Shown here piece by piece: positions 47,943-64,000 of a stretch of DNA of 64,000 nucleotides; position 1 is the first letter of the stretch; each line of letters starts with the position of its first letter. The stretch is taken from assembly GCF_019097595.1 (NCBI RefSeq), contig NC_080714.1:10530259-10594258 (forward strand), in the 5' to 3' direction. The notes beneath the pieces are model-generated. The model had not been told where the DNA came from. It saw nothing but the letters and a program-made list of their open reading frames with translations, and did not search any database. A program made the translations under genes and the position numbers. This DNA comes from Hemibagrus wyckioides (lineage: Eukaryota > Chordata > Actinopteri > Siluriformes > Bagridae).

Positions 47943-49932
47943 CTTCTTCTTCTTTAGGTTTTTCCCTTCAGGGGTCGCCACAGAGAATCATCTCTCTCCA
48001 CCTATCCCTATCTTCTGCATCCTCAACACTTGCAACCACTACCTTCATATCCTCATTTATTACATCCATATACCTCCTCTTTGGCCTTCCTCTTTGCCTC
48101 CTGCTTGGCAGCTCCATGTCCAACATTCTCCTACCAACATACTCACTCTCCCTCCTCTGAACATGTCCAAACCATCTTAACCTGGCCTCCCTAACTTTGT
48201 CCCCCAAACGTCTAACATGAGCTGCCCCTCTGATGTACTCGTTCCTAATCCTGTCCAACCTTGTCACTCCCAAAGAGAACCTCAACATCTTCAGCTCTGC
48301 TACCTCCAGCTGACTCCTGTCTCTTCTTCAGTGACACTGCCTCTAAACCATACAGTCTTGTACACCTTCTCCTTGATTCTCACTGATATTTTCCCATCAC
48401 ACAGAACTCCTGACACTTTTCTCCACCCTTTCCAACCTGCCTGCACTCGCTTCTTTACCTCTTTCCTACACTCTCCATTACTCTGGACTGTTGACCCCAA
48501 GCACTTAAACTCCTGTACCTTCTTCACCTCTTCACCCTGTAATCTTACTGCTCCACTTCTCTCCCTTTCAATCACACACATGTACTCAGTCTTACTATGA
48601 CTGTCTTTCATTCCACTTCTCTCCAGCACAAACCTCCACCTCTCCAGGTTTTCCTCCACCTGCTTCCTGCTCTCACTACACATCACAATGTCATTGTCCA
48701 AAGAGACTCCTGTCTGACCTCCTCGGACAACTGGTCCATCACCATAGCAAACAGGAAGGAGCTCAGAGCCGATCCCTGATGCAGTTCCACCTCCACTTTG
48801 AACTCCTCTGTCTGACCTACAACACACCTCACCACTGTCCTGCTCCTCTCATACATGTCCTGCACCACTCTGACATACTTCTCTGCTACTCCTGACTTCC
48901 TCATACAGTACCACAGCTCTTCTCTTGGCACCCTGTCATACACTTTCTCCAAGTCTACAAACACACAGTGCAACTCTCTCTGACCATCCCTATACTTCTC
49001 CATCAAAATTCTCAGACCAAACATTGCATCTGTTGTGCTCTTTCTGGGCATGAAGCCATACTGCTGCTCACAAATTTCCACTACCTTCCTTAACCTAGCT
49101 TCCACTACTTTTTCCCATAGCTTCATTGTTTGGCTCATCAACTTTATCCCTCTGTAGTTGCTGCAACTCTGCACGTCACCCTTATTCTTAAAGATCGGCA
49201 CTAATGCACTTCTTCTCCATTCCTCAGGCATCTTCTCACTCTCTAAAACCCTGTTAAACAAACTAGATAAAAATTCCACTGCTGCCTCTCCTAGACACTT
49301 CCAGACCTCCACCGGGATGTCGTCAGGACCAACTGCCTTTCCACTTTTCATCCTATTCAAAACCTTCTGTTCCACAGAGTTCACCCTTTCTACTCTTTTT
49401 TTTTCTCTCTCATTTTCCTCATTCATCAGCTCTTCAAAGTACTCCTTCCATCTCCTCTGTACACTCTCCTCACTTGTGAGCACCTTTCCATCCCTATCCT
49501 TAATAACTCTAACTTGCTGCACATCCTTCCCATCTCGATCCCTCTGCCTAGCTAACCTGTACAAGTCCTTCTCTCCTTCTCTAGTGTCTAACCCAGTGTG
49601 CATATGTCATATGCCTTCTGCTTGGCCTTAGACACCTCCCTCTTCACTCTGTGCTGTAACTCCTTGTATTCCTGTCTATTCTCTTCAGTCCTGTCCATGT
49701 CTCACTTCTTCTTGGCTAACCTCCTCCTCATTCCACCACCAAGTCTCCTTATCTTCTTTTCCTCCTTCCAAATGAAACACCCAGCACCTTTCTTCCTGTC
49801 TCCCTGATCACTTCTGCTGTAGTTTCCCAGTCATCTGGCAGCACTGACTGACCACCCAGAGCCTGCCTCAACTTCTCTCTAAATTCCTCACAACATTCCT
49901 GCTTTAATCAACTTCCACCACTTGGTTTTCTT
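47943..49932 (-). mobile_element. RTE-like non-LTR retrotransposon, 5'-truncated and inactive
   Basis: On the minus strand, 49603-48690 encodes the reverse transcriptase (NYRGIKLMSQTMKLWEKVVE, then FVDLEKVYDRVPREELW, LHQGSALSSFLFAMVMDQL). This continues in other frames at 48735-48300 (DNDIVMCSESRKQVEENLER) and 48288-47968 (SLGVTRLDRIRNEYIRGAAH, QRRESEYVGRRMLD). The apurinic endonuclease part is missing. The catalytic FADD box is deleted: sequence jumps from ESLWTM/L to DNDIVM. The 3' end is a short GAA-type tail. Flanks share GACAA-GGTAATG-AT (47927-47942 and 49933-49948), a likely target-site duplication. The clade call (RTE) is from recalled RT motifs. Confidence 0.85.
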
Positions 49933-49948
49933 GACAAAGGTAATGGAT

Positions 49949-52433
49949 AATGGTTTGATAACAGCTAATTTAAAGCATTTAGCTAATGAAGAGGTTATTC
50001 ATTAACAAACAAAACTTTGCATATCCATGCCTAATGCTGGGAAGAAAGAAATCAAAAGTTTAAGCTGGATTCAAATCTTGGAGAATGAATAATAAATGCA
50101 GTTTACCTATTAGTTTGTCTGGGACTCAAGGGATTTTACAGTTCATGTAGATCTGGGTGAAGCCTTCAGAAAGGGTACATTGTTGCAGTGCCTTATTTTT
50201 TAGTTTAATATGCACAACAACAAAACAACAAAGTCAAATGTAAAGTTAATGTAATAGAAAAAGAAAAAATATATATTGTCAAAAATATGATAGTTTGTGG
50301 TTACATACTTAATCTTAACATCTCATGCAGCTCATTTTGGGAAAACGTCTGCACAATGAAGTTTACAATTAACTGTTAATGCATGTTCTTACTAGTCAGC
50401 TTTTTATAGTTTTAGACAAGTTTTAAAATTCATTATAGTTTTATACAAGTTGCAGATCTTTCTCTTACTCAAGATCTTAAATTCAATTCCTGCAATTGAA
50501 TTCAGAAGCTAAATTACAAAATATTAACCACTACATAATGCAAATGCTACACATGAGCATCTTACTTTGATATGATATAATGTAAATTTGTACCCATTAA
50601 TCAAGTGGAAACCTGTTATGAATGACTCAAATAAAGTAAGGGGTTGAGGAAACTCTAAATTAAGAAATCTAAAGATAAAAATAAAATGTATCACAGGCTA
50701 CATACATATGCTCTTGTAATGCAATGACATGACTCTCTTTAAGAAAGATGGTTAAAAAAATTTGGTCTCAAAAGTGGAACTGTGAAAAACAACTGTTCTT
50801 TAAAGTCTGAGGATGGTGAGCATAATTCATGCATGTCAAAAATTACCAACAAATATTTGCATTAAATTATGATACAGTATTTCCAACATACAACCATATG
50901 TCCCTGGAACATACTCACAGAGCTTGTGCTGGTTCTGAATGCCAATGAACCCTGTAGGTTATATGGGATATATACAACCACAGTTGCATACATAACTAGA
51001 ATTCTCTCATAGGTTGTGAGAATCTCCTGTTTGCAAAACAGGTCTCAACTCAGGACTCACCAAAAAGGTGCAGAGACATGACAACCACACTCTCACCACT
51101 GAAAGGACTGTTGCTGGATCTTGTAGAAACTGGAGAAGGGATATGGTGACATCCAGGTGGCAGTAGCATAAACCTACTAGTGCATCACTAAATCTCTAAA
51201 TAACATTCAGGAGGAGGAGATGCTCAATGTAGAGTGACATCTATATAGTAACTGTCTAATTACTGTCTGAATAATTAATTATATCAAACAGCTAATTCAG
51301 GGCTTTTCAGTTCATGGGTAACAACACCAAATCAGGCCTACTTGAAACCAGGTACTAGATCATTTTAATAGTTACAGTAACTTGCATAGCTAACGGGACA
51401 AATTTACTGATAAACACAATCCTTTAAAGAATTACAAATATTTTAAAGAAGTAGCCAGTCAACAAATTTAACCACTAGTCTTTTGACTCAATGGTTTTAG
51501 ATATTAATGTTCTGTTATCTGTCATCAATGTATAATTGTGTAAAGACACACAACACCTTTAGAACAGAACAGCCATTTCAGTTTGTGGCATGTACAGCTC
51601 TGTATTTGTTAACTATAATCTGGGTTTCAGCAACACTAATCAACTACACAAGCCTGGAAATTACAGTACATGTGATTACAGTAAATGCTTTATGCGGTTT
51701 AAGGCAGTTTGTTTGTTTAGCGGTTAAGGTGATTTGCAGTGTGCTGGGTGTAAGTCAGGTAATAAATTACACTTAATTCATCTGTAACATGAGATTAGTT
51801 TAATCATGCAATTACCATTGTAACACACCCCAGTAGATATGGTTAAATTTAGCTCAACTTTAAGTTAAGTACTATTTAATAGGTAATGATCTTTTGCCTT
51901 TGCTATGTGAGTGTTAATAGCGCCCCTTGTGGAGAATCTCCAGCTTGACAACAGCACATGTGTATAGTACATGAGTTAATCATGAAGACTGGTCCATAAG
52001 GTGTATTAACCTCTTTTTTTAAAAAAAAGAGAAAAAAAGGATTAAATACACAAAAGGCAAAATGTATTTGAACTGATCTTAAAAATGCATTAGAAGTTCT
52101 AAATATACATATATTATGCTGTACATATCTTCATACAACAGGTCTCGTTACAGGTTCTTATTTTAAATCGAAAATATTTACAAGCACATGATACTGCTAT
52201 AAAGTTGGCAAATACTTTTCATCAGGCATATGCAAAAGTGATTGTGGTATCAGTGAGGCACAATATTAATTACAGGCTAAAAGCATGGTAGCAAGCAATG
52301 CTCAAGAATATTTTACAAAATCATTGATACATACATAATATGCGTTACAGCAGACAGTTTTGGAGCTTCATGGTTTTAGGCATTTTGAATTCACTCCTTC
52401 CAGATACCACTTTTTTTTTGCAACTACAGAAAC
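49949..52433. other. Intergenic, no gene seen
   Basis: AT-rich. The 89-codon frame at 51507-51776 has no recognisable product. Confidence 0.4.
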
Positions 52434-52550
52434 AAGCCAATAGGTGGGCTGGCTCTACTAAATTGCCCCTTGGTATAAAAGCATGCATGTTTTAGGTAGC
52501 CTGCAATAGACTAGCATCTGGTACAGGGTGCATTCCTGCCTCCAAGATGA
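52434..52550 (+). repeat. Dispersed repeat tail fragment
   Basis: 'ctactaaattgccccttggt' followed by 'gcatctggtacagggtgcat' and 'tcctgcctccaagatgag' matches the 3' part of the fish SINE-like repeat also seen near 4884-5110. Confidence 0.5.
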
Positions 52551-52745
52551 GATTTCACATAGTCATACACGTTTTTTATGTTAAAAAGCATATCACTGTC
52601 TGTAATGTTTTGAAGAAAACATTATATTAATTCTTGCAGGTAGTGTTGCTTTCACATTTTCAGTATATGTAAATAAACAAAACATGTTAAATAAATACAT
52701 TTTCTGAATTTTTTACTATGTAAACATCACATCTTGGTGCCTCTT

Positions 52746-55700
52746 TTATAGAATATCATTAGATAGGAAGCTCTCTGTGACTTTTTTATCATAGGATCTC
52801 ACTGTGTCAGATGCTAGAGCAATATGCAAGTTATTCCAGAAGAGAAGCTGGGCTCGAGGGTTCTTTGGCCAGGAGAGAACTGACTTTCTGCAGAGTCTCT
52901 TTCTCATCTGCAGGTATTTGAGCTTGGGGAAAATAGGATCCAGGAGGACTACAATTGCAACATCCACTTTCTCATCCAGCAATCGCTGCTGGACCAGAAG
53001 AAAAGCTTGCTTTATTACCCCATTCACAGAAGCACAGCCACCCTGGTTAGTCAGCACAAACACTGTTTTCTTGCTGTTGTACACTGAGTTGTGTAGATTC
53101 TCAATGCATGATACTCCTGGTACCCAGTCCCGTTCCTCCAGACAGAGCCGGAATTTCCTTCTTCCTCTGCTTTCCAAGTTAATTAACATCTCATTGTAGA
53201 TCCAGTCTCTCACTGCCTTATTCTTTGTATCAAACACCACAAATGCATCATGTTGGTTGTTCATGTTGTTTCCTTGAAGTGGAGTATAACCCTTGTGTCC
53301 TGCCCACAGTATCTGGAAACAGTACCACAGGTCCCAACCATATAGATGCCTTAAAAGGGGGATTGCAGTTGCTACAATAGTAAGAAGGAATGTAAAGATG
53401 AAGGAAACACTGCCAAATATCTCCTGGCAGGAGCGAGGATCAATGGAAAGGACATTTACTCCTGTCTGTGATTCAGGAAAACCACAGCGAACATCTGTAG
53501 TGAGGTGGGGGATATCTGCAGGACTTTTTCGCAGAAAATCAGTAAACCAGGAAGTGGCACAGCTACATGTAAATGGGTTAGCATGCAGTGTTAGCTTGCA
53601 GGAAGTTTTGGAAGTGGTACAATTGGTATTGTCTTTCTGTAATAATGGAGGAAGAGTGTGCATATCTAAGATCTTCAACTGGTTGTGATTGAGCATCAGT
53701 TCTTTAAGACCTGTTGCCTGACTAAAGAAAGACTCCGAAATTGCACTTAATCTGTTATGACTGAGGTCCAGGCTTCTAAGCTTATTGCCAAAGTAGATAA
53801 CACTGTCTGGTAATTTAGAAAGATAGTTTCCACTCAGGTTCAGATAGCACAGTTGACTGAGAACTGAGATATTTCCCCAGGGAAAGTAATTCAACAGGTT
53901 CGAGTCCATCCTCAGCACACGAATACTTAGAGGAAGGTTAACTATTGCTTCTGGGGAACATGATCTAAGCTGGTTGTCTGAAATGTCCAGGTATGTAAGG
54001 TTTGTCAACCCCTGAAAGAATCGTATGTACTGATCTCCACTGGTGTCCCACATGATGTCCAAACGATTTCCGGAGAATAACAGACACTTCAGAGATGTAC
54101 TATTAATAATGCTAGATATTCGTATGCCAATGTTATTGTTTGCTAAACTAAGAACTTCAAGCGAAGTCAAGTTCTTTATGAAATTGAAGCGGTGCCCTAT
54201 TCCCCTCATGTGAAAATGGAATTCATTGTTGCTGAGATCAAGAACCTTAAGTGTACTCCTTATCTCCTGGAATGCTTCATTAAAGTAAAGATCAATGCGG
54301 TTATGTGCCATGTTGAGGTATACCAGTTTGTTAAGAGGATGGAACTGCCGGCCATTTAAAGCTTGACTCATATAATTATAGGACAGGTCCAAGCACACAG
54401 TTTTCTCCATTCCTTTGAAAGTACTTACATTCAACCATGGGATATTGTTTTGTGATAAGTCAAAAAAGAGTTTTCTATAACAGTAACACTTTACGAAATT
54501 CCACATTGAAAAACTTTTTGGACATTCTTCATCAGTGCAGTGCAAATAGTTCATCTGGAGCTTTGACTCAGAAGCAGGCATGTCTTGCTGGTGGTCATCT
54601 CTCTCATATCTTTCCAGGTTCAGGGCTTCACTAGAGCTTACTATATAGAATGGGTTGATTGTTAGCATGTTCTGTGAAAGCACAACCTTTTTCAAGGATC
54701 TTATCTGATTAAATGCAGTTATATTACAAGAATTAATAAAGTTCATGCTCAGGTCCAGATACTCAAGTTGTGGTAGGTTGAACAAAGGCCCAAGGCTATT
54801 ATTAGACAAGCGATGAAAGAAAAGCCCACTTAAATGAAGTTTCCGCAAGGACTTCATTTTGCTAATAGAGGGTGACAGTATCAGCTCTGAAAATATTTTC
54901 TGAGGTTGATAGTTATAGAGAAGGTTCAGGGACATAACACCCTGTAGTTCTTCATAAAATGTGCCATTTCTGATGCTGAAGGCAAGGAGATTGTCTGAGA
55001 GGTCAAGTGTCTTTAGTTTCTTTAGATGTGTAAAAAGATTTTTAGGAATTGAATTGAGTGAGTTTCCCCGTAGACTAAGGTTTACAAGAGAGTCTCTCTG
55101 CTCAAAAAAGGCTTTGTCATGGAGGACTAAGGATGAATTATTTGGGCAAGGAAAACACGGTTGAGCTGCATGATCACACCTTTGGCAGTTCCACTCCAGG
55201 TTAAGGAAACTGAGTTTAGTGAGGTTTGTAAAAGAGTCATCCCGAATCTCTGTGATCATGTTTTCTTTCAGGTCTAGACTTTCCAGTGAGGACGGCAGTT
55301 GCTTGGGAATAGAGGTCATATTATTAAAGCCAAGAGTAAGGTTCTGAAGCTTAGGTAAATCCTGAAATACCCTTTGGTCAATGAAAAATGATTCATTACA
55401 GGGGTTGGCATAGTAGCAATTTTTGGCAAGAAGCAGTTGTTTGAGAAATGGTGTTCCTAGGGGTTGTTCAATCCGAAAAATATTGTTAAATTCTAATCCC
55501 AAAACCTCAAGATGCTTTGGTAGTAGAGGAATAGTCTTGAGGCTGTTTCCTGCCAGTTGAAGAAATGTCAAGTTCTTGAGATTAACAAAAGCATCACGGT
55601 CAATAATCACTTGGCATGAAGGTAATTTCAACGCCTTGAGGCGACCAGGCAAACAATTCCACATCAAGCTAAGACGTTGAAGATTTGGAATACCTGAGAA

Positions 55701-55928
55701 GTCATCACTTTTTACTTGATGTATACGATTTTCTTCCAGGTTTAATGAGATGATAAAAAGGGACATAAACTTAGGGATGCTTGTGAGGTCTCTGTGCTTG
55801 CAGTCTAAATGTATGTTTCCACTGCTGTCTGTGTTATTGTCACAAGGGTAGAATTTAGGGTTCATTGTTTTGACCAAACTGAGTTGATCCAGTACAAAAA
55901 CCAGGTACAATCCAGGTCCGAACATGAC
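52746..55928 (-). CDS. tlr9: Toll-like receptor 9, main coding exon
   Basis: A single exon encodes nearly the whole receptor; with exon 1 (56648-56662) the protein is 1065 residues, a normal TLR9 length. TLR9 recognises unmethylated CpG DNA in endosomes and signals through MyD88. Seen, in 1065-residue numbering: LRRNT cysteine in FYPCD at about 34; about 26 LRRs; a cysteine insert CQRC...CFPC at 253-266, as in the CpG-binding region of TLR9; an LRR-free Z-loop at about 437-480, the site cleaved by endosomal proteases in the TLR7/8/9 group; LRRCT cysteines FTCSC...RCGF at 792-820; a membrane span at about 843-865; a TIR domain at about 898-1045 with box 1 FVVFD, box 2 LCLEERDWVPG (BB-loop Pro kept) and box 3 FW. 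No frameshift or stop. The acceptor CTATAG|GTC at 55929-55930 sets the right end. TLR9 is chosen over TLR7/8 from the TIR sequence. Confidence 0.95.
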   Translation of the reverse strand, partial: VMFGPGLYLVFVLDQLSLVKTMNPKFYPCDNNTDSSGNIHLDCKHRDLTSIPKFMSLFIISLNLEENRIHQVKSDDFSGIPNLQRLSLMWNCLPGRLKALKLPSCQVIIDRDAFVNLKNLTFLQLAGNSLKTIPLLPKHLEVLGLEFNNIFRIEQPLGTPFLKQLLLAKNCYYANPCNESFFIDQRVFQDLPKLQNLTLGFNNMTSIPKQLPSSLESLDLKENMITEIRDDSFTNLTKLSFLNLEWNCQRCDHAAQPCFPCPNNSSLVLHDKAFFEQRDSLVNLSLRGNSLNSIPKNLFTHLKKLKTLDLSDNLLAFSIRNGTFYEELQGVMSLNLLYNYQPQKIFSELILSPSISKMKSLRKLHLSGLFFHRLSNNSLGPLFNLPQLEYLDLSMNFINSCNITAFNQIRSLKKVVLSQNMLTINPFYIVSSSEALNLERYERDDHQQDMPASESKLQMNYLHCTDEECPKSFSMWNFVKCYCYRKLFFDLSQNNIPWLNVSTFKGMEKTVCLDLSYNYMSQALNGRQFHPLNKLVYLNMAHNRIDLYFNEAFQEIRSTLKVLDLSNNEFHFHMRGIGHRFNFIKNLTSLEVLSLANNNIGIRISSIINSTSLKCLLFSGNRLDIMWDTSGDQYIRFFQGLTNLTYLDISDNQLRSCSPEAIVNLPLSIRVLRMDSNLLNYFPWGNISVLSQLCYLNLSGNYLSKLPDSVIYFGNKLRSLDLSHNRLSAISESFFSQATGLKELMLNHNQLKILDMHTLPPLLQKDNTNCTTSKTSCKLTLHANPFTCSCATSWFTDFLRKSPADIPHLTTDVRCGFPESQTGVNVLSIDPRSCQEIFGSVSFIFTFLLTIVATAIPLLRHLYGWDLWYCFQILWAGHKGYTPLQGNNMNNQHDAFVVFDTKNKAVRDWIYNEMLINLESRGRRKFRLCLEERDWVPGVSCIENLHNSVYNSKKTVFVLTNQGGCASVNGVIKQAFLLVQQRLLDEKVDVAIVVLLDPIFPKLKYLQMRKRLCRKSVLSWPKNPRAQLLFWNNLHIALASDTVRSYDKKVTESFLSNDIL

Positions 55929-55930
55929 CT

Positions 55931-56647
55931 ATAGACATAGACACATATTAGATGTAAAACTGATAAAACATTGATGTATAGTATGGTACTACACTAATAC
56001 TACTGTGCTATATGTTTCTGCCTTGCTTATGTCTATAGACACATAAGCAAGTATTGTCGTATTGTCATGCTATATTTACCAAAAATTTAATTAGGAATTA
56101 GGCCTACATATGTTTTTTTTTTAATGGATGTGAATATATAATCTGTGTGGCTGTGTATGAAAATACAGCTATTATATGTACATAACATTTTAGCATCAAT
56201 TTGTCAAAATTATCAGGATAAAATAGTCTTGTTTACCAATCTGTGTAGATGTAGGTACAGGAAAAATAAAAAGTTACATCAGCAACTTAAAGGATGTACA
56301 CTGAATGAATGTAAAAATCTATTTGACACTAAACCTTAATAATAACTAATTTCATTAACAGCTATTGCATGCATCCTTCAAACGAAGTTTTTACATAAAA
56401 CATATTATTACAGGATATGTGTATATATATATATTATTTGTGTTGCGAAACAATCATCATTACTCTGAACAGTCAATTCCTGAAAGAAAGAAATAACCAC
56501 TTAACTAAATAAAACTAAATTAAACTTTTTAAATAATCTATAAAATTAAAATCCATAAAATTAAACTCTGATATAGCTAATTTCTTATATATAGCTATTT
56601 TTTTTATTCTTATCATGAATATACATTTTTAACAAGAAATTACTTAC
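55931..56647. other. tlr9 intron
   Basis: 717-bp intron between GTAAGT (56647) and CTATAG (55929). Nothing else seen. Confidence 0.7.
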
Positions 56648-56702
56648 CCAGAGTATCTGCATCTTTACCTGTAGATTTACGGTTTACAGATGAGGAATTA
56701 AT
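56648..56702 (-). CDS. tlr9: tlr9 first coding exon (start codon and five residues)
   Basis: A 55-bp exon with a strong acceptor (nine T's then AG at 56703-56704) and donor TGG|GTAAGT at 56647/56648. The ATG at 56662-56660 codes MQILW, and splicing to 55928 gives MQILWVMFGPGLYLVFVLDQ, in frame and a good hydrophobic signal peptide. A tiny ATG-bearing exon before one giant exon is the known structure of TLR7/8/9 genes. The acceptor implies a further upstream untranslated exon that I could not place. A second donor CTACAG|GTAAAG lies upstream of the ATG (see findings). Confidence 0.75.
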
Positions 56703-57305
56703 CTAAAAAAAAAGACAGCTTCACATAGCATTCATGCATTTACAGAAGTGAAAACATTCAACCCAGAGTAACACTTACTGCATGCAAATGACCCTACTTT
56801 TAAACACAGGTGGTCAGGCAATGTCACGGAAGACCTCGGTAAAAAAAGAAAAAAAAAAAAATAATAATAATAACATTATCTTAATCATTTGTCTTAAAAG
56901 GAAAAAAGGGCATTGAGCTTTTTGTCTTTGGGTTTTACAGATTCCCTCAAACACAGAATAATGTGTTGTGAAAGTTGTGACAGTCATATCACCGCATGAA
57001 AAAAGCAAGATGTTACTAAATGAAATTGTTCTACTTGTAAAAGTGTGAAAGAAGAAAAGAAAGAATGATAAATATATGCATTTGGAAACTGAATCTGTTT
57101 TTTTTTTTCATCTGCTCTGTGGAAACAGGTGTCATGACAGTCTTGTGACTATCACTATCTAAAATCACAAAATCAAGCAATGTAGAATAAAATACACATT
57201 TTAACCATGTTTATTTTTAAAATGAACAAGGATTACCCAGAGTGTATCAAACTTTCACAGAAGAAAGATCCATTAAGGCTCTGATAACAAAGATGCCCTT
57301 TTAAC

Positions 57306-57344
<39 letters not shown>

Positions 57345-57659
57345 TACAGCATTTGTGAGAGTAGCTATATATAAATAATAGCTGTAACAAGCTGCTGTGT
57401 TTAGTATCGTTTCAACCGTCATATTTATTTTGGTCTGTTTTAAACTTGAAGTAAAACATTAGTGTACCAGTACAATAGTGTACCACTTTTAATGGCTTGC
57501 ATACTAATAAATTAAAAGAGACACTCTTAATTATCATCTTTACTTATTAGTTATCAAATTAACCTAAATAAACCAGATAACAGATTGGTTCATCAGATCG
57601 CTTATGTTTTAATTTAAATATGCAAGGCCATTATAAGTATATTACATAGTCTCTGGTGA
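56703..57659. other. tlr9 upstream region and apeh 3' flank
   Basis: Must hold the apeh 3' UTR and the tlr9 5' UTR/promoter. (GA)n at 57311-57339. No confident promoter element. Confidence 0.4.
57424..57429 (-). promoter_or_regulatory. Possible apeh poly(A) signal
   Basis: AATAAA on the minus strand about 230 bp past the apeh stop. It is the first canonical hexamer I see there; no other support. Confidence 0.35.

Positions 57660-64000
<6,341 letters not shown>

Noticed and set aside
47918..49807. Several + strand frames of 60-157 codons
   Set aside because: Antisense of the RTE-like reverse transcriptase.
52804..55164. Several 65-131 codon + strand frames across tlr9
   Set aside because: Antisense shadows of the long tlr9 exon.

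Overview
The window looks like AT-rich teleost fish nuclear DNA. The evidence is three vertebrate genes with GT-AG introns (an ERC/CAST active-zone scaffold, Toll-like receptor 9, acylaminoacyl-peptidase), a heavy load of Tc1-like transposons of several different families, an RTE-like LINE, a gypsy fragment and many (CA)n, (TA)n, (GATA)n and (GATG)n microsatellites. A catfish-like ostariophysan would fit the repeat types, but I cannot prove the order or species from sequence alone. There is nothing bacterial here (no operons, ribosome binding sites, CRISPR or tRNA genes).

Layout: all three genes lie on the minus strand. Positions 1-46260 are the 5' part of an erc2-like gene. A CpG-rich 5' exon ends at 46092, followed by coding exons at 42067-42732, 32424-32840, 22960-23031, 18434-18589 and 15295-15462, all in phase 0 and together coding 493 residues. 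The rest of the gene must lie left of the window, because I find no further exon in 1-15294. Positions 46260-52745 are intergenic and hold tRNA-like dispersed repeats and a dead RTE-like LINE (47943-49932). tlr9 occupies 52746-56702: one large exon plus a tiny first coding exon that supplies the start of the signal peptide. The last eight coding exons of apeh (C-terminal 267 residues, with the Ser-Asp-His triad) run from 57660 to the right edge; a Tc1-like transposon sits in one of its introns.

The three genes have unrelated jobs (presynaptic scaffold, endosomal DNA sensor, cytosolic N-acyl peptide hydrolase). Their linkage resembles the grouping of the same genes on human chromosome 3p and most likely reflects old synteny, not shared function. 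I found no convincing novel biological system. The points most worth a second look are a lost splice acceptor in erc2 with an in-frame replacement 9 nt downstream, an open frame in the erc2 5' exon that could extend its N terminus, two competing splice donors around the tlr9 start codon, a palindromic (TATC)n/(GATA)n block filling half of a small apeh intron, a long foldback element, and a Tc1-in-Tc1 nest.
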